A stretch of DNA of 64,000 nucleotides from CAVQGZ01 sp963714455 (GTDB lineage Bacteria; Actinomycetota; Actinomycetes; Jiangellales; Jiangellaceae): positions 258,374 to 322,373 of the forward strand of contig CAVQON010000017.1 in the NCBI GenBank assembly GCA_963714455.1, given 5' to 3'. Below the pieces are notes generated by a model that was not told the origin of the DNA, ran no database searches, and saw only the letters and a program-made list of their open reading frames with translations. Positions 20,741 through 28,256 of the stretch are shown here, in pieces. Position 1 is the stretch's first letter. Each line of letters opens with the position of its first letter. The translations under genes were made by a program, and so were the position numbers.

Positions 20741-20767
20741 GGCCACGGATCCGAACGGACCGTGGCC
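20741..20767 (+). terminator. Attenuator hairpin in the whiB7 leader
   Basis: The arms ggccacgg (20741-20748) and ccgtggcc (20760-20767) pair perfectly. An inner tcc/gga extension closes over a gaac loop, and ttcttgct follows. The hairpin lies between the leader peptide and whiB7 and would stop transcription unless translation of the leader stalls. Confidence 0.7.
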
Positions 20768-20832
20768 TTCTTGCTGTCTGGCTCCGGTTCGCCTTCGACC
20801 CTCACCAACGACGAACCGACCGGAGGTCCCCG

Positions 20833-21147
20833 GTGAGCACCATGTTGCTCGACATCTCGCACCTGCCCGTGCCGCCTGCACAGGCCAGCCTGCCGTGCAC
20901 TGCCGAACCCGAGCTGTGGTTCGCGGAGTCGCCGAGCGAGCTCGAGCTGGCCAAGGCGCGTTGCGTGACGTGCCCCATCCAGGCTGCGTGCCTCGACGGG
21001 GCGCTCGAGCGGGCCGAGCCCTGGGGAGTCTGGGGTGGCCAGCTCGTCCTGAACGGCGTGGTCGTGGCCCGCAAGCGTCCCCGCGGACGTCCCCGCAAGA
21101 ACGCCATGCCCGCCCCGGCAGCCGCAGCGCACCAGAACGTGGCATAG
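20833..21147 (+). CDS. whiB7: WhiB7 transcriptional activator
   Basis: WhiB7 is a [4Fe-4S] partner of the primary sigma factor that switches on intrinsic antibiotic resistance genes. The 104-aa protein has four cluster cysteines: one in SLPCTAE near residue 18 and three in RCVTCPIQAAC near residue 45. The sigma-contacting GVWGG turn follows, and then the C-terminal AT-hook KRPRGRPRK that distinguishes WhiB7 from other WhiB proteins. GTG 20833 is the start because a GGAGG sequence lies just upstream and the conserved protein begins there. It has the classic whiB7 neighbours, uvrD2 upstream and the ABC1 kinase downstream. Regulation probably combines autoactivation with leader attenuation. Confidence 0.95.
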   Translation: MSTMLLDISHLPVPPAQASLPCTAEPELWFAESPSELELAKARCVTCPIQAACLDGALERAEPWGVWGGQLVLNGVVVARKRPRGRPRKNAMPAPAAAAHQNVA

Positions 21148-21204
21148 CCGCCACGCCCCGACCACGACGACGAGACCTACTGATCACCGCGAGGAGGTGA
21201 CGTC

Positions 21205-21309
21205 ATGCACGCTCCAACCCAGCCCATGCTGCGCCAGAACCTGGCCGACCGGATGGCAGCGGCGCAACGAGCCCGCCTCGTGCGCCGGGTACGCCGTCAG
21301 CAGCACTGA
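21205..21309 (+). CDS. Small basic protein of 34 aa downstream of whiB7
   Basis: A 35-codon frame starts at ATG 21205, with a near-perfect ribosome-binding site (gaggaggtga) 4 bp upstream, and ends at TGA 21309. The product begins MHAPTQPMLRQNL and ends in an Arg-rich helix (RARLVRRVRRQQH), so it is strongly basic and probably one amphipathic helix. It lies 57 bp after whiB7 and just before a strong hairpin, so it is likely on the whiB7 transcript. No family was recognised. The ribosome-binding site and position argue for translation, while the function is unknown. Confidence 0.5.
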   Translation: MHAPTQPMLRQNLADRMAAAQRARLVRRVRRQQH

Positions 21310-21320
21310 TGCGGGCAGCC

Positions 21321-21355
21321 GGGGCTCCGTGGGGCAGTACGCCCTGCGGGGCCCC
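21321..21355. terminator. Hairpin closing the whiB7 transcript
   Basis: Outer arms ggggctccg and cggggcccc pair with one mismatch. Inside them gggc and gccc form a second stem around agta. The hairpin sits between the small ORF and the stop codon of the convergent ABC1-kinase gene and could serve both strands. Confidence 0.6.
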
Positions 21356-21358
21356 GAC

Positions 21359-22690
21359 TCATGCCAGGGTGAGCTCGGGGTCGTCGGCGAAGCCCGGCAG
21401 CCATGCCTCCAGCTCGTCGCGGAACCGTGCGTGCGTGTCGAGCTGGCACAGCACCCCGATGCCGGCGAGCCACACCCGATGGATCAGCAGGTAGGACGGG
21501 GGCAGGTTGAGCTTCACGGCGATCGAGAAGTTCTCTCGCTTGGGGTCGTTGATCCGGGTGAACTGCTCCCGCATCCACGCGCGGCTGAACTGGAACGTCT
21601 CCACCGCGGCCGGCTCGATGAACGGAGCCAGGTAGTCGTGCAGCTCGGCAGCGTCGATGTGGGCGTGCGGCTTGACGAACCCCTCGTTGCGCAGCCCCTC
21701 GAGCATCGACTCGGCGTCCCCCTCCAGAGCCACGCGCATCAGCCGGCCGATAGCCGGGGACAGCCCGCCGGGTACCCGGGCGGCGGCCCCGTAGTCGAGC
21801 ACGCAGAGCCGGCCGTCGCTGGTGATGCGGTAGTTGCCGGGGTGCGGGTCGGCGTGCAGCAGGCCGACCCGGGCGGGACCGGAGAACAAGAACCGGACGT
21901 AGAGCAGCCCGATCTCGTCGCGTTCCTCACGCGTCCCGGTCGCGATCACGTCGGCGAGCGGGCGCCCGTCCACCCAGTCGGAGATGATCACGTGCTCGGC
22001 GCCCTGCACGACGGCCGGGACGACGAACTCGGGGTCGTCCTCGTAGGCGACGGCGAAGGCGTCCTGCGCCTCGGCCTCGAGCCGGTAGTCGAGCTCTTCG
22101 ATGAGCCGCTCGTTCAGCTCGTCCAGGATCGGCTTGACGTCGACGCCTGGAATCATGCTGCCGAAGACTCTGCCCATTCGACTGATCTGGGCGAGGTCGG
22201 CACGCAGGGCGTCGCCGGCGCCGGGGTACTGCACCTTGACGGCGACCTCGCGACCGTCGAACCACACGGCCTTGTGCACCTGCCCGATGGACGCGGCTGC
22301 GGCCGGGTGGTCGTCGAAGCTCACGAACAGCTCGCGCCAGTCCGGCCCGAGGTCGTCGGCCAGCACGTCGTGCACGGTCTCGGCCGGCATCGGGGGAGCC
22401 GAGTCCTGCAGCTTGGTGAGCGTGGCCCGGTAGGGCGTGGCCACCTCTTCGGGCAGCGCAGCCTCGAAGATGCTCATCATCTGGCCGAACTTCATCGCTC
22501 CGCCCTTGAGCTCGCCGAGCACGCGAAAGACCTGCTCGGCGGTTCTGACCTGCATCTCGGCGGCCACTGCTTCGGCGGGCGCCCCGCCCAGACGCTTGCC
22601 GAGCCCCCAGGCGGTACGCCCCGCGGTGCTCAGCGGGACCGCGGCGAGCTTGGCGGAACGGCTCGCGGCCTTGCGGGGGATGTCGGCCAT
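21359..22690 (-). CDS. ABC1/UbiB-family atypical kinase
   Basis: This 443-aa member of the ABC1/ADCK/UbiB family comprises atypical kinases or ATPases linked to quinone and isoprenoid lipid metabolism. Family landmarks are visible. They are the KxGQ helix in GGAMKFGQMMS near residue 65, the alanine-rich nucleotide loop AAAASIGQVHKA near 128, the lysine VAVKVQYPG near 148, the catalytic-loop HADPHPGN near 280, and the metal-binding LDYGA near 297. The syntenic M. tuberculosis gene is Rv3197, next to whiB7, where a link to macrolide tolerance has been proposed. It runs in the same direction as the next gene at 22724, with a 33-bp gap. Confidence 0.92.
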   Translation of the reverse strand: MADIPRKAASRSAKLAAVPLSTAGRTAWGLGKRLGGAPAEAVAAEMQVRTAEQVFRVLGELKGGAMKFGQMMSIFEAALPEEVATPYRATLTKLQDSAPPMPAETVHDVLADDLGPDWRELFVSFDDHPAAAASIGQVHKAVWFDGREVAVKVQYPGAGDALRADLAQISRMGRVFGSMIPGVDVKPILDELNERLIEELDYRLEAEAQDAFAVAYEDDPEFVVPAVVQGAEHVIISDWVDGRPLADVIATGTREERDEIGLLYVRFLFSGPARVGLLHADPHPGNYRITSDGRLCVLDYGAAARVPGGLSPAIGRLMRVALEGDAESMLEGLRNEGFVKPHAHIDAAELHDYLAPFIEPAAVETFQFSRAWMREQFTRINDPKRENFSIAVKLNLPPSYLLIHRVWLAGIGVLCQLDTHARFRDELEAWLPGFADDPELTLA

Positions 22691-22723
22691 GAGGCCATCT
22701 TGCGCCAGCGCAGGGCGGTTCGC

Positions 22724-23551
22724 CTATTCGAAGGCCCCAGCCGCGTCAGGTGACCACCCGCATCCGCATGCCGGGTGCACCGCCCACCGGCGACGCAGCA
22801 CCTCGCCGTCCGGCTGCTCCTCCAGCGTCGCGTCCACCACAGCAGGACGTCCGCCGCGCAGCCACGCCAGTGCCTGCCGGGCTGCGAGCCCGGCCAGCAG
22901 GTGGACCGTCGCCTGCGCAGGCTGGGGTGCCCGTGCCTGCTCCCACGCCAGCGCGAGAGTCGGCCACGCCGGGTCGGTGTCGCAGCGGTGCAGGTCGTGG
23001 CAGCGCAGGCAGCTCGACCGGCCGGGGACGACCAGGGGTCCCACGACGGCTCGTCCGTCTCGCAGGTGCGCCCACAGGTGGGCCGTCCCGGCGCCGAGCA
23101 GGGCGTCGGCATGGTCGAGGCCTCGCGCATGGTCGGGGCAGACGACCACCAGGTCGGGTCGCGTCGCGCTGGGCTCGGCCGCGACGGTGCATCTGCCGAC
23201 ACCAGCCGTGCGCAGGCCGTGCGCCACGTGCTCGGCCAGGGTGCCGGCGCCGACGACCTCCACCCAGGCAGCCGAGAGGGTCTGACGTGGGTCGGTCGCG
23301 TCCAGCAGCCCGGCCGCGCTGAGCAGGCGGCGTGCCTGGGCGAGCTCGTCGGCGAGCCCGACCAGTCGGGACTGCGCCTCGACCACCTCCGACGATGCTG
23401 CCCCGCCCAGCGAGCGCAGCAGGTCGGGCAGTCCCGGCGAGACACCGTGCAGGGCAGCCGCCCGACGCGGGTCGAGCCCGACCTGCAGCGTCCCGGGCTC
23501 GCGCCACAGCATGCTGACGTGCGGGTCGAGATGGGCGGGGGCACCGGGCAC
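22724..23551 (-). CDS. ThiF/cyclodehydratase-like zinc protein (Rv3196-type)
   Basis: This 275-aa protein resembles the E1-like partners of azole-forming (TOMM) cyclodehydratases and ThiF proteins. The middle has a nucleotide-binding-like strand (WVEVVGAGTLAEHVAHGL) near residue 115. A zinc-type Cys cluster is formed by SCLRCHDLHRC near residue 185 and CGCGW near the C-terminus. GTG 23551 is a strong start, with AGGAGG 7 bp upstream. No precursor peptide or YcaO gene is nearby, so a RiPP pathway is not supported. The homologue Rv3196 has the same isolated position. It probably shares a transcript with the ABC1 kinase. Confidence 0.75.
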   Translation of the reverse strand: MPGAPAHLDPHVSMLWREPGTLQVGLDPRRAAALHGVSPGLPDLLRSLGGAASSEVVEAQSRLVGLADELAQARRLLSAAGLLDATDPRQTLSAAWVEVVGAGTLAEHVAHGLRTAGVGRCTVAAEPSATRPDLVVVCPDHARGLDHADALLGAGTAHLWAHLRDGRAVVGPLVVPGRSSCLRCHDLHRCDTDPAWPTLALAWEQARAPQPAQATVHLLAGLAARQALAWLRGGRPAVVDATLEEQPDGEVLRRRWAVHPACGCGWSPDAAGAFE

Positions 23552-23638
23552 GAGGCCTCCTGGTGGGTGGACGAGGGCACGGCTCGGCTTGTCGCCGGCC
23601 GGAGTAGCGTGCCGTGAGCGAGCGCCAGAAGGAGCACG

Positions 23639-24487
23639 ATGTCCACAGCCCCGTCCGCAGGCAGCCCCCGGCAGGCCGAGTCCTGGGGTGACCTGGAGCA
23701 CCTCAGCGTGCAGCGTGACCCCGACGGCCTGACCGGCGTCGTCCTCGTCACCCTCGACCTGCCGGAGCGGCGCAACTCGATGAGCGAGGGCATGACGCGC
23801 TCGTGGGGTGCGGTGATGCGGGCGCTGGCCGCCGACCGCACGGTGCGCGCGGTCGTCGTGACCGGGCGAGGACGAGCGTTCTGCGCCGGCGGCGACTTCT
23901 CGTGGCTCGGGGCGACGCCCGACGCCGGTGTGCCCGAGCTGCGCGAGCGGATGCTCGCCTTCTACCGAACGTGGCTCGCGGTGCACGAGCTGCGAGTGCC
24001 GACCGTCGCGGCGATCAACGGGGCGGCCATCGGCGCCGGTCTCGCCGTGGCGCTGGCCTGCGACATCCGCATCGCCGCCGACGACGCGCGACTGGCGGTG
24101 CCGTTCACGAGCCTGGGCCTGCACCCCGGCATGGCCACGACGTGGCTTCTGCGCCAGGCCGCCGGCGACACGCTGGCGCGCGACATGCTGCTCAGCGGAC
24201 GGGCCGTCAAAGGTGCCGAAGCGGTGCCCAGCGGTCTGGTGTCGCGCTCCGTGCCGGGCGACGAGGTCTTGGCGAGCGCTCTGGCGACGGCCGGGGCCAT
24301 CAGCACTGCGGCTCCGGTGGCCACCGAGCTCACCAAGGCAGCGCTCGGTCCGGGCGGGCCGCAGTCGCTGGAGGCCGCGCTCGCTTGGGAGGCCCTCGCC
24401 CAACCGGTGACGCTGGCCATGGACGACCTGCACGAGGGGCTGGCCGCGGCCCGGGAGCGTCGTCCCCCGCAGTTCCGCGGCCGGTGA
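23639..24487 (+). CDS. Enoyl-CoA hydratase/isomerase (crotonase) family protein
   Basis: This 282-aa crotonase-fold protein shows the oxyanion-hole strands GRAFCAGGDFSWL near residue 80 and NGAAIGAGLAVALACDIRIA near residue 128. The first catalytic Glu of true hydratases (in the QPE stretch before LG) is replaced by Phe-Thr (VPFTSLG), and the second by Asp (LARDMLLSG). It is therefore unlikely to be a standard enoyl-CoA hydratase and may act on another acyl-CoA. ATG 23639 has an AAGGAG site. Its stop overlaps the next start as GTGA, so the downstream beta-lactamase-like gene is translationally coupled. Confidence 0.85.
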   Translation: MSTAPSAGSPRQAESWGDLEHLSVQRDPDGLTGVVLVTLDLPERRNSMSEGMTRSWGAVMRALAADRTVRAVVVTGRGRAFCAGGDFSWLGATPDAGVPELRERMLAFYRTWLAVHELRVPTVAAINGAAIGAGLAVALACDIRIAADDARLAVPFTSLGLHPGMATTWLLRQAAGDTLARDMLLSGRAVKGAEAVPSGLVSRSVPGDEVLASALATAGAISTAAPVATELTKAALGPGGPQSLEAALAWEALAQPVTLAMDDLHEGLAAARERRPPQFRGR

Positions 24488-25485
24488 CGGCGCGGAGCGC
24501 CGCCGAGTCGCCGAGGGCCGATGCGGCCACGGCGGTCGAGAAGGCCCGCTCCCGCCTCGTGGCGATCGGACACGTCGACCCGGTCGTCGGGCTGCTCACG
24601 CCGCAGGGCACGCTGGTGCGCGGGGACGAGCACGAGCGGTTCGAGATCGGCTCGATCACCAAGGTGTTCACCTCCACGCTGCTGGCCGTGCTGGCCGCGG
24701 AGGGCACCGTGGCACTCACCGACCCGGTCAGCCGCTGGCTTCCGCACGCCACACCGACCGTGGACTCCCTTGCGCGTGTCACGCTGGAGAACCTCGCCTC
24801 GCACCGCTCCGGCCTGCCGCGCCTGCCGCCCGGGGCGTTGCGGGCCTCGCTGCGCCGAGGCGGCACCCGCGACCCCTACGCCGACATCGACGAGCAGACG
24901 CTGCTGGCGTCGCTGGCCCGCACGAAGGTGCGCGGCACCCCGGGGCAGACCCGGGTGCGCTACTCCAACTACGGGGCCGGTCTGCTCGGGTACCTGCTCG
25001 GGCGCGCCGCGGGGAGCGACTACCGCACCGCCCTCACCCAGCGGCTGCTCCAGCCCCTGGGCCTGGGCGCCACCGACTTCGCCGACGAGCCGCTGCACCA
25101 GGGTCGTGCCCGCGGCAAGCCGGTCGGGCCGTGGCACCTGGCCGAGCTGGCCGGAGCCGGCGGCCTGCGCTCGAACGCCCACGACATGCTCGGTTGGCTC
25201 GGCTCCGTCCTCGACCCGCCGGACTGGCTGGCCGGCCCAGTGGCTGAGATGAGCAGGCCGCGCGGCCGGACGGGCCCCGCGTCGATCGGGCTCGGCTGGT
25301 TCGTCCACGGGGCCGACCCGGTGGTGCTGACCCACGACGGGGGCACCTTGGGAGCGCGGAGCGAGGTACGCCTCGACACCAGCGCGCGTATCGGCGTGGT
25401 CGTGCTCGGCGATGCCCGTCGAGGCACGCCCGCGGCCGCCGACGGCGTCCTGCGTGCGCTGGGCAGCGGGCCACGCGGGAGGTAG
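24484..25485 (+). CDS. Serine beta-lactamase-fold hydrolase (class C/esterase-like)
   Basis: This 333-aa penicillin-binding/beta-lactamase-fold protein carries the active-site SxxK as SITK (Ser57, Lys60), a YxN motif as YSN near residue 160, and HDGG near 283 in place of KTG. These are typical of the class C-like group, which includes esterases and D-aminopeptidases. There is no signal peptide or lipobox, so it is probably cytoplasmic and not a resistance enzyme. The GTG start overlaps the crotonase stop by 4 bp, which suggests both act on related acyl substrates. The actual substrate is not known. Confidence 0.87.
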   Translation: MTARSAAESPRADAATAVEKARSRLVAIGHVDPVVGLLTPQGTLVRGDEHERFEIGSITKVFTSTLLAVLAAEGTVALTDPVSRWLPHATPTVDSLARVTLENLASHRSGLPRLPPGALRASLRRGGTRDPYADIDEQTLLASLARTKVRGTPGQTRVRYSNYGAGLLGYLLGRAAGSDYRTALTQRLLQPLGLGATDFADEPLHQGRARGKPVGPWHLAELAGAGGLRSNAHDMLGWLGSVLDPPDWLAGPVAEMSRPRGRTGPASIGLGWFVHGADPVVLTHDGGTLGARSEVRLDTSARIGVVVLGDARRGTPAAADGVLRALGSGPRGR

Positions 25486-25516
25486 CACCGCAGCGGTCGG
25501 CCGGGGCGGACCGGAG

Positions 25517-25574
25517 CAACCTCCGACCGGGACCGTGGGCCTTCCCCTGCTCACGGTGCGCCGGCCGGAGGTTG
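25517..25574. terminator. Inverted repeat between convergent genes
   Basis: Outer arms caacctccg and cggaggttg pair, and an inner pair accgtg/cacggt shares the same axis. The structure stands between the beta-lactamase-like stop and the stop of the convergent zincin gene, so it is probably a bidirectional terminator. Confidence 0.5.
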
Positions 25575-25652
25575 TGCGTGGAAACTAGGCCGTTCGACCT
25601 CGCAGCGTCAACGCTCTTTTCACAACTGGTGCGTGAAGCGTGACCTGGGCGC

Positions 25653-26954
25653 TCAGGCGTCCGGGGGAAGCTCCAGCGGGTTGCCGCGGCGTTCGGCGTA
25701 GCCGAGCGGGTCGTCCAGGTCGGTGGCGTCGGGCATCAGGTCGGGGTGGCCCCACACCCCGTCGCGCGCCTCGGCGCCCTGCTGGGTACGCAGGATCGCG
25801 AACAGGTTCGAGGCGTCGCGGGCGCGACGTGGCCGCATCTCGAGCCCGACCAGCGTGGCGAACGTGTCCTCGGCGGGCCCGCCGGCAGCCCGCGCGCGGC
25901 GCACCGACTCGCGCAGCGCCTCGGCCGCCGGCAGCCGTCCCTCGGCGGCCTGGGTGACCACGTCGTCCACCCATCCCTCGATGGTCGCGAGCGCGACCTC
26001 CAGGCGGTCGAGCGTGGCCTGCTGCTCGGGAGTGCGTTGCGGCTCGAACAGACCGGACTCGAAGGCCTCTTGCAGCGCCTCGGGCTTGCTCGGGTCGAGG
26101 TCGCGCACGGCGGACTCCAGCCGCGACGTGTCGATGGTGATACCGCGGGCGAACGCCTCGACCAGCGAGATGACGTGGCCGCGCAGCCACGGGGCGTGCG
26201 CGTGCAGGCGGTGGCGGGCGGCTTCGCGCAGAGCCAGGTAGAGGCGGATGTCGGTGGCTTCCAGCCCGAGCCCCTCACCGAACGCGGCGACGTTGCGGGG
26301 CAGCATCGCGACCTGCCCGGGCTCGGTGAGCGGGATGCCGATGTCGGTCACCCCGATCACCTCGGTCGCGAGGTGGCCGAGGCCCTGACCGACCTGGGCG
26401 CCCCACAGCGACATGCCGACCTGGCGCATGACGCCCACGAGCGGGCCGGCCATGGCGGCGGCCTCGGCGGGGATCGCCTGCCCCATCGCCGTCACGACCT
26501 GCTCGGCGACCGGCTCGACGAGCTTCTTCCAGCCGGGCAGCGTGCCCTCGATCCACTCGGCGCGGCTCCAGGCCTTCACCGAACGGGTGGCGGCGGGGAA
26601 GTCCGTCGCACCGTCCAGCCACAAGTCGGCCAGCCGGATCGCCTCGGTGACGCCGGCGCGGTCGCTGCTGCTGACCGACGGGTCGGGCTGGCCGGCAACG
26701 GTCTGACGTGCGGCCTGCTGCGCCAGGTCCCAGTTGACCGGGCCGCCCTGCCACGAGAGGAGCTGGCCGAGCTGCTGGAGGGCGGCGCCGATGTCCATGG
26801 GCTGCCCACCTGGGCCGGTCAGGTTGAAGGGAAAGCCCTCCGGCATGTTTGGCATGCCAGGCATCCCCGGGATGCCGGGCTGCTTGCCCCCGCCCTCCGG
26901 CGTGCCCTCGGGCTCGTCGTCGTCGGGTCGAAAGCCGAAGGGCACGTCACTCAT
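25653..26954 (-). CDS. DUF2342 / zincin_2 family putative metalloprotease
   Basis: This 433-aa protein belongs to the actinobacterial DUF2342 (Zincin_2) family. The N-terminal 60 residues are a flexible Gly/Pro/Met stretch. The rest is helical, with conserved WLDGATDFPA, the helix LREAARHRLHAHAPWLRGHV that corresponds to the proposed metal site near residue 235, and DPSKPEALQ. A canonical HExxH is not present, so protease activity is only a family-level prediction. ATG 26954 is chosen because the longer reading adds unrelated Arg-rich sequence. It corresponds to Rv3195 and is divergent from the Lon-like protease gene, 128 bp away, as in mycobacteria. Confidence 0.85.
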   Translation of the reverse strand: MSDVPFGFRPDDDEPEGTPEGGGKQPGIPGMPGMPNMPEGFPFNLTGPGGQPMDIGAALQQLGQLLSWQGGPVNWDLAQQAARQTVAGQPDPSVSSSDRAGVTEAIRLADLWLDGATDFPAATRSVKAWSRAEWIEGTLPGWKKLVEPVAEQVVTAMGQAIPAEAAAMAGPLVGVMRQVGMSLWGAQVGQGLGHLATEVIGVTDIGIPLTEPGQVAMLPRNVAAFGEGLGLEATDIRLYLALREAARHRLHAHAPWLRGHVISLVEAFARGITIDTSRLESAVRDLDPSKPEALQEAFESGLFEPQRTPEQQATLDRLEVALATIEGWVDDVVTQAAEGRLPAAEALRESVRRARAAGGPAEDTFATLVGLEMRPRRARDASNLFAILRTQQGAEARDGVWGHPDLMPDATDLDDPLGYAERRGNPLELPPDA

Positions 26955-27082
26955 GCCACCACGGTAGCCAGGCTCGGTGGTTACCCGCCCGTACAAGGCC
27001 CTCGGTTCGCCACGGGCCGACACGGGTCGCCCACCGGGCGCGCCGCGACGTGGCGTCGCGCGGCGACGTAATCTCTCGCCTC

Positions 27083-28150
27083 GTGTCACGACGCAGCGCC
27101 ACCATGGTCGTCTCCGTCGTGCTCCTGTCCGGGCTTGTGCTGGTGGCTGCCCTGCTCCCTGTCCCGTACGTGGTGTTTCGCCCGGGACCGCTCACCGACG
27201 TGCTGGGTGAGGGCGACGAGGGACCGATCATCACGGTGCAGGGTGCCCGCACCTACCCCACCAGCGGTTCGCTCGACCTGACCACCGTCGGGGTCACCCC
27301 CGCCGGGGCCGACATGGACCTCGTGACTGCCATGCGGGCCTGGGTCGACCCCGACCTGGCCGTCGTCCCACGCGAGCTGGTCTACCCGGGCAACCCGACC
27401 ACCGAAGAGGCGCGTGACCGCAACGCCGCAGTGTTCAGCTCGTCCCAGGAGCTCGCCAGCGTGGCGGCCCTGCGTCACCTCGGCTACGACGTACCGGTCG
27501 AGGCCGACCAGGTTCTCGTGCGTGAGGTGCTGGACGGGGCCGCGTCCGAAGGCGTCCTCGAGCCGGGCGACCAGGTGCTGGCGGTCGACGGGGAGCCGGT
27601 GAGCACACCGACCGACGTCGTGGACGGCATCGGGACGGTCGAGCCGGGGGAGAGCGTCGCGATGACGGTCGTTCGTGACGGGCAGACGCTGGAGGTGAGC
27701 GTGCCGACCTCGGAGTCGGAGGTGAACCCGGGGGAGCCCGCGATCGGCGTCATCGTCGGGCAGGCGTGGGACCTTCCGGTCGACATCAGCATCGACGTGC
27801 CCGGAGCGATCGGCGGCTCCAGCGCGGGCCTGGTCTTCGCGCTGGGCATCGTCGACACCATGACGCCGCAGGGGCTGCTCGACGACTCGTCCGTCGCCGG
27901 CACGGGCGAGATCAGCCCGGACGGCTCGGTGGGCCCGATCAGCGGGGTGCAGCAGAAGATCGCCGCAGCACGCGACGCCGACACCGGGCTGTTCCTCGCC
28001 CCGTCGGCCAACTGCCCCGCGATCCTGGGCTCGGCGCCCGCAGACATGCTCGTCGTCCCGGTCGACACCCTGGACGAAGCGGTCGACGTGGTCACCAGCG
28101 TGGTCGCGGGAGAGACCGACGGGCTGCCGACCTGCGACGAGTCCGCCTGA
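27083..28150 (+). CDS. YlbL-type PDZ and Lon-like serine protease
   Basis: This 355-aa membrane-anchored protease has one N-terminal transmembrane helix (MVVSVVLLSGLVLVAALL). A PDZ domain with a GDQVLAVDGEPV turn lies near residues 150-215. The C-terminal Lon-like domain has the serine in GGSSAGLVFALG near residue 245 and the lysine in VQQKIAAA near 292, which form the Ser-Lys dyad. The active site would face outside the cytoplasm. The family is implicated in envelope quality control, and Rv3194c is the syntenic homologue. GTG 27083 precedes the helix by six codons. Confidence 0.93.
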   Translation: MSRRSATMVVSVVLLSGLVLVAALLPVPYVVFRPGPLTDVLGEGDEGPIITVQGARTYPTSGSLDLTTVGVTPAGADMDLVTAMRAWVDPDLAVVPRELVYPGNPTTEEARDRNAAVFSSSQELASVAALRHLGYDVPVEADQVLVREVLDGAASEGVLEPGDQVLAVDGEPVSTPTDVVDGIGTVEPGESVAMTVVRDGQTLEVSVPTSESEVNPGEPAIGVIVGQAWDLPVDISIDVPGAIGGSSAGLVFALGIVDTMTPQGLLDDSSVAGTGEISPDGSVGPISGVQQKIAAARDADTGLFLAPSANCPAILGSAPADMLVVPVDTLDEAVDVVTSVVAGETDGLPTCDESA

Positions 28151-28256
28151 GCGGGCGCAGCCGTCTCCCGCACGGGTGCCGACCTGGCAAGATCACAATT
28201 CGGTCTACATGCCCCCAACTGGGGAACTTGGCGTTTGCTAGGTAAGTTCTTGTCAT

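Noticed and set aside
22724..23551. A RiPP (azole peptide) cluster around the cyclodehydratase-like gene
   Set aside because: No YcaO, dehydrogenase or precursor peptide is nearby. The gene is part of conserved actinobacterial synteny.
24484..25485. A beta-lactam resistance gene
   Set aside because: There is no signal peptide, HDGG replaces KTG, and it is coupled to a crotonase gene. It fits the esterase-like branch better.
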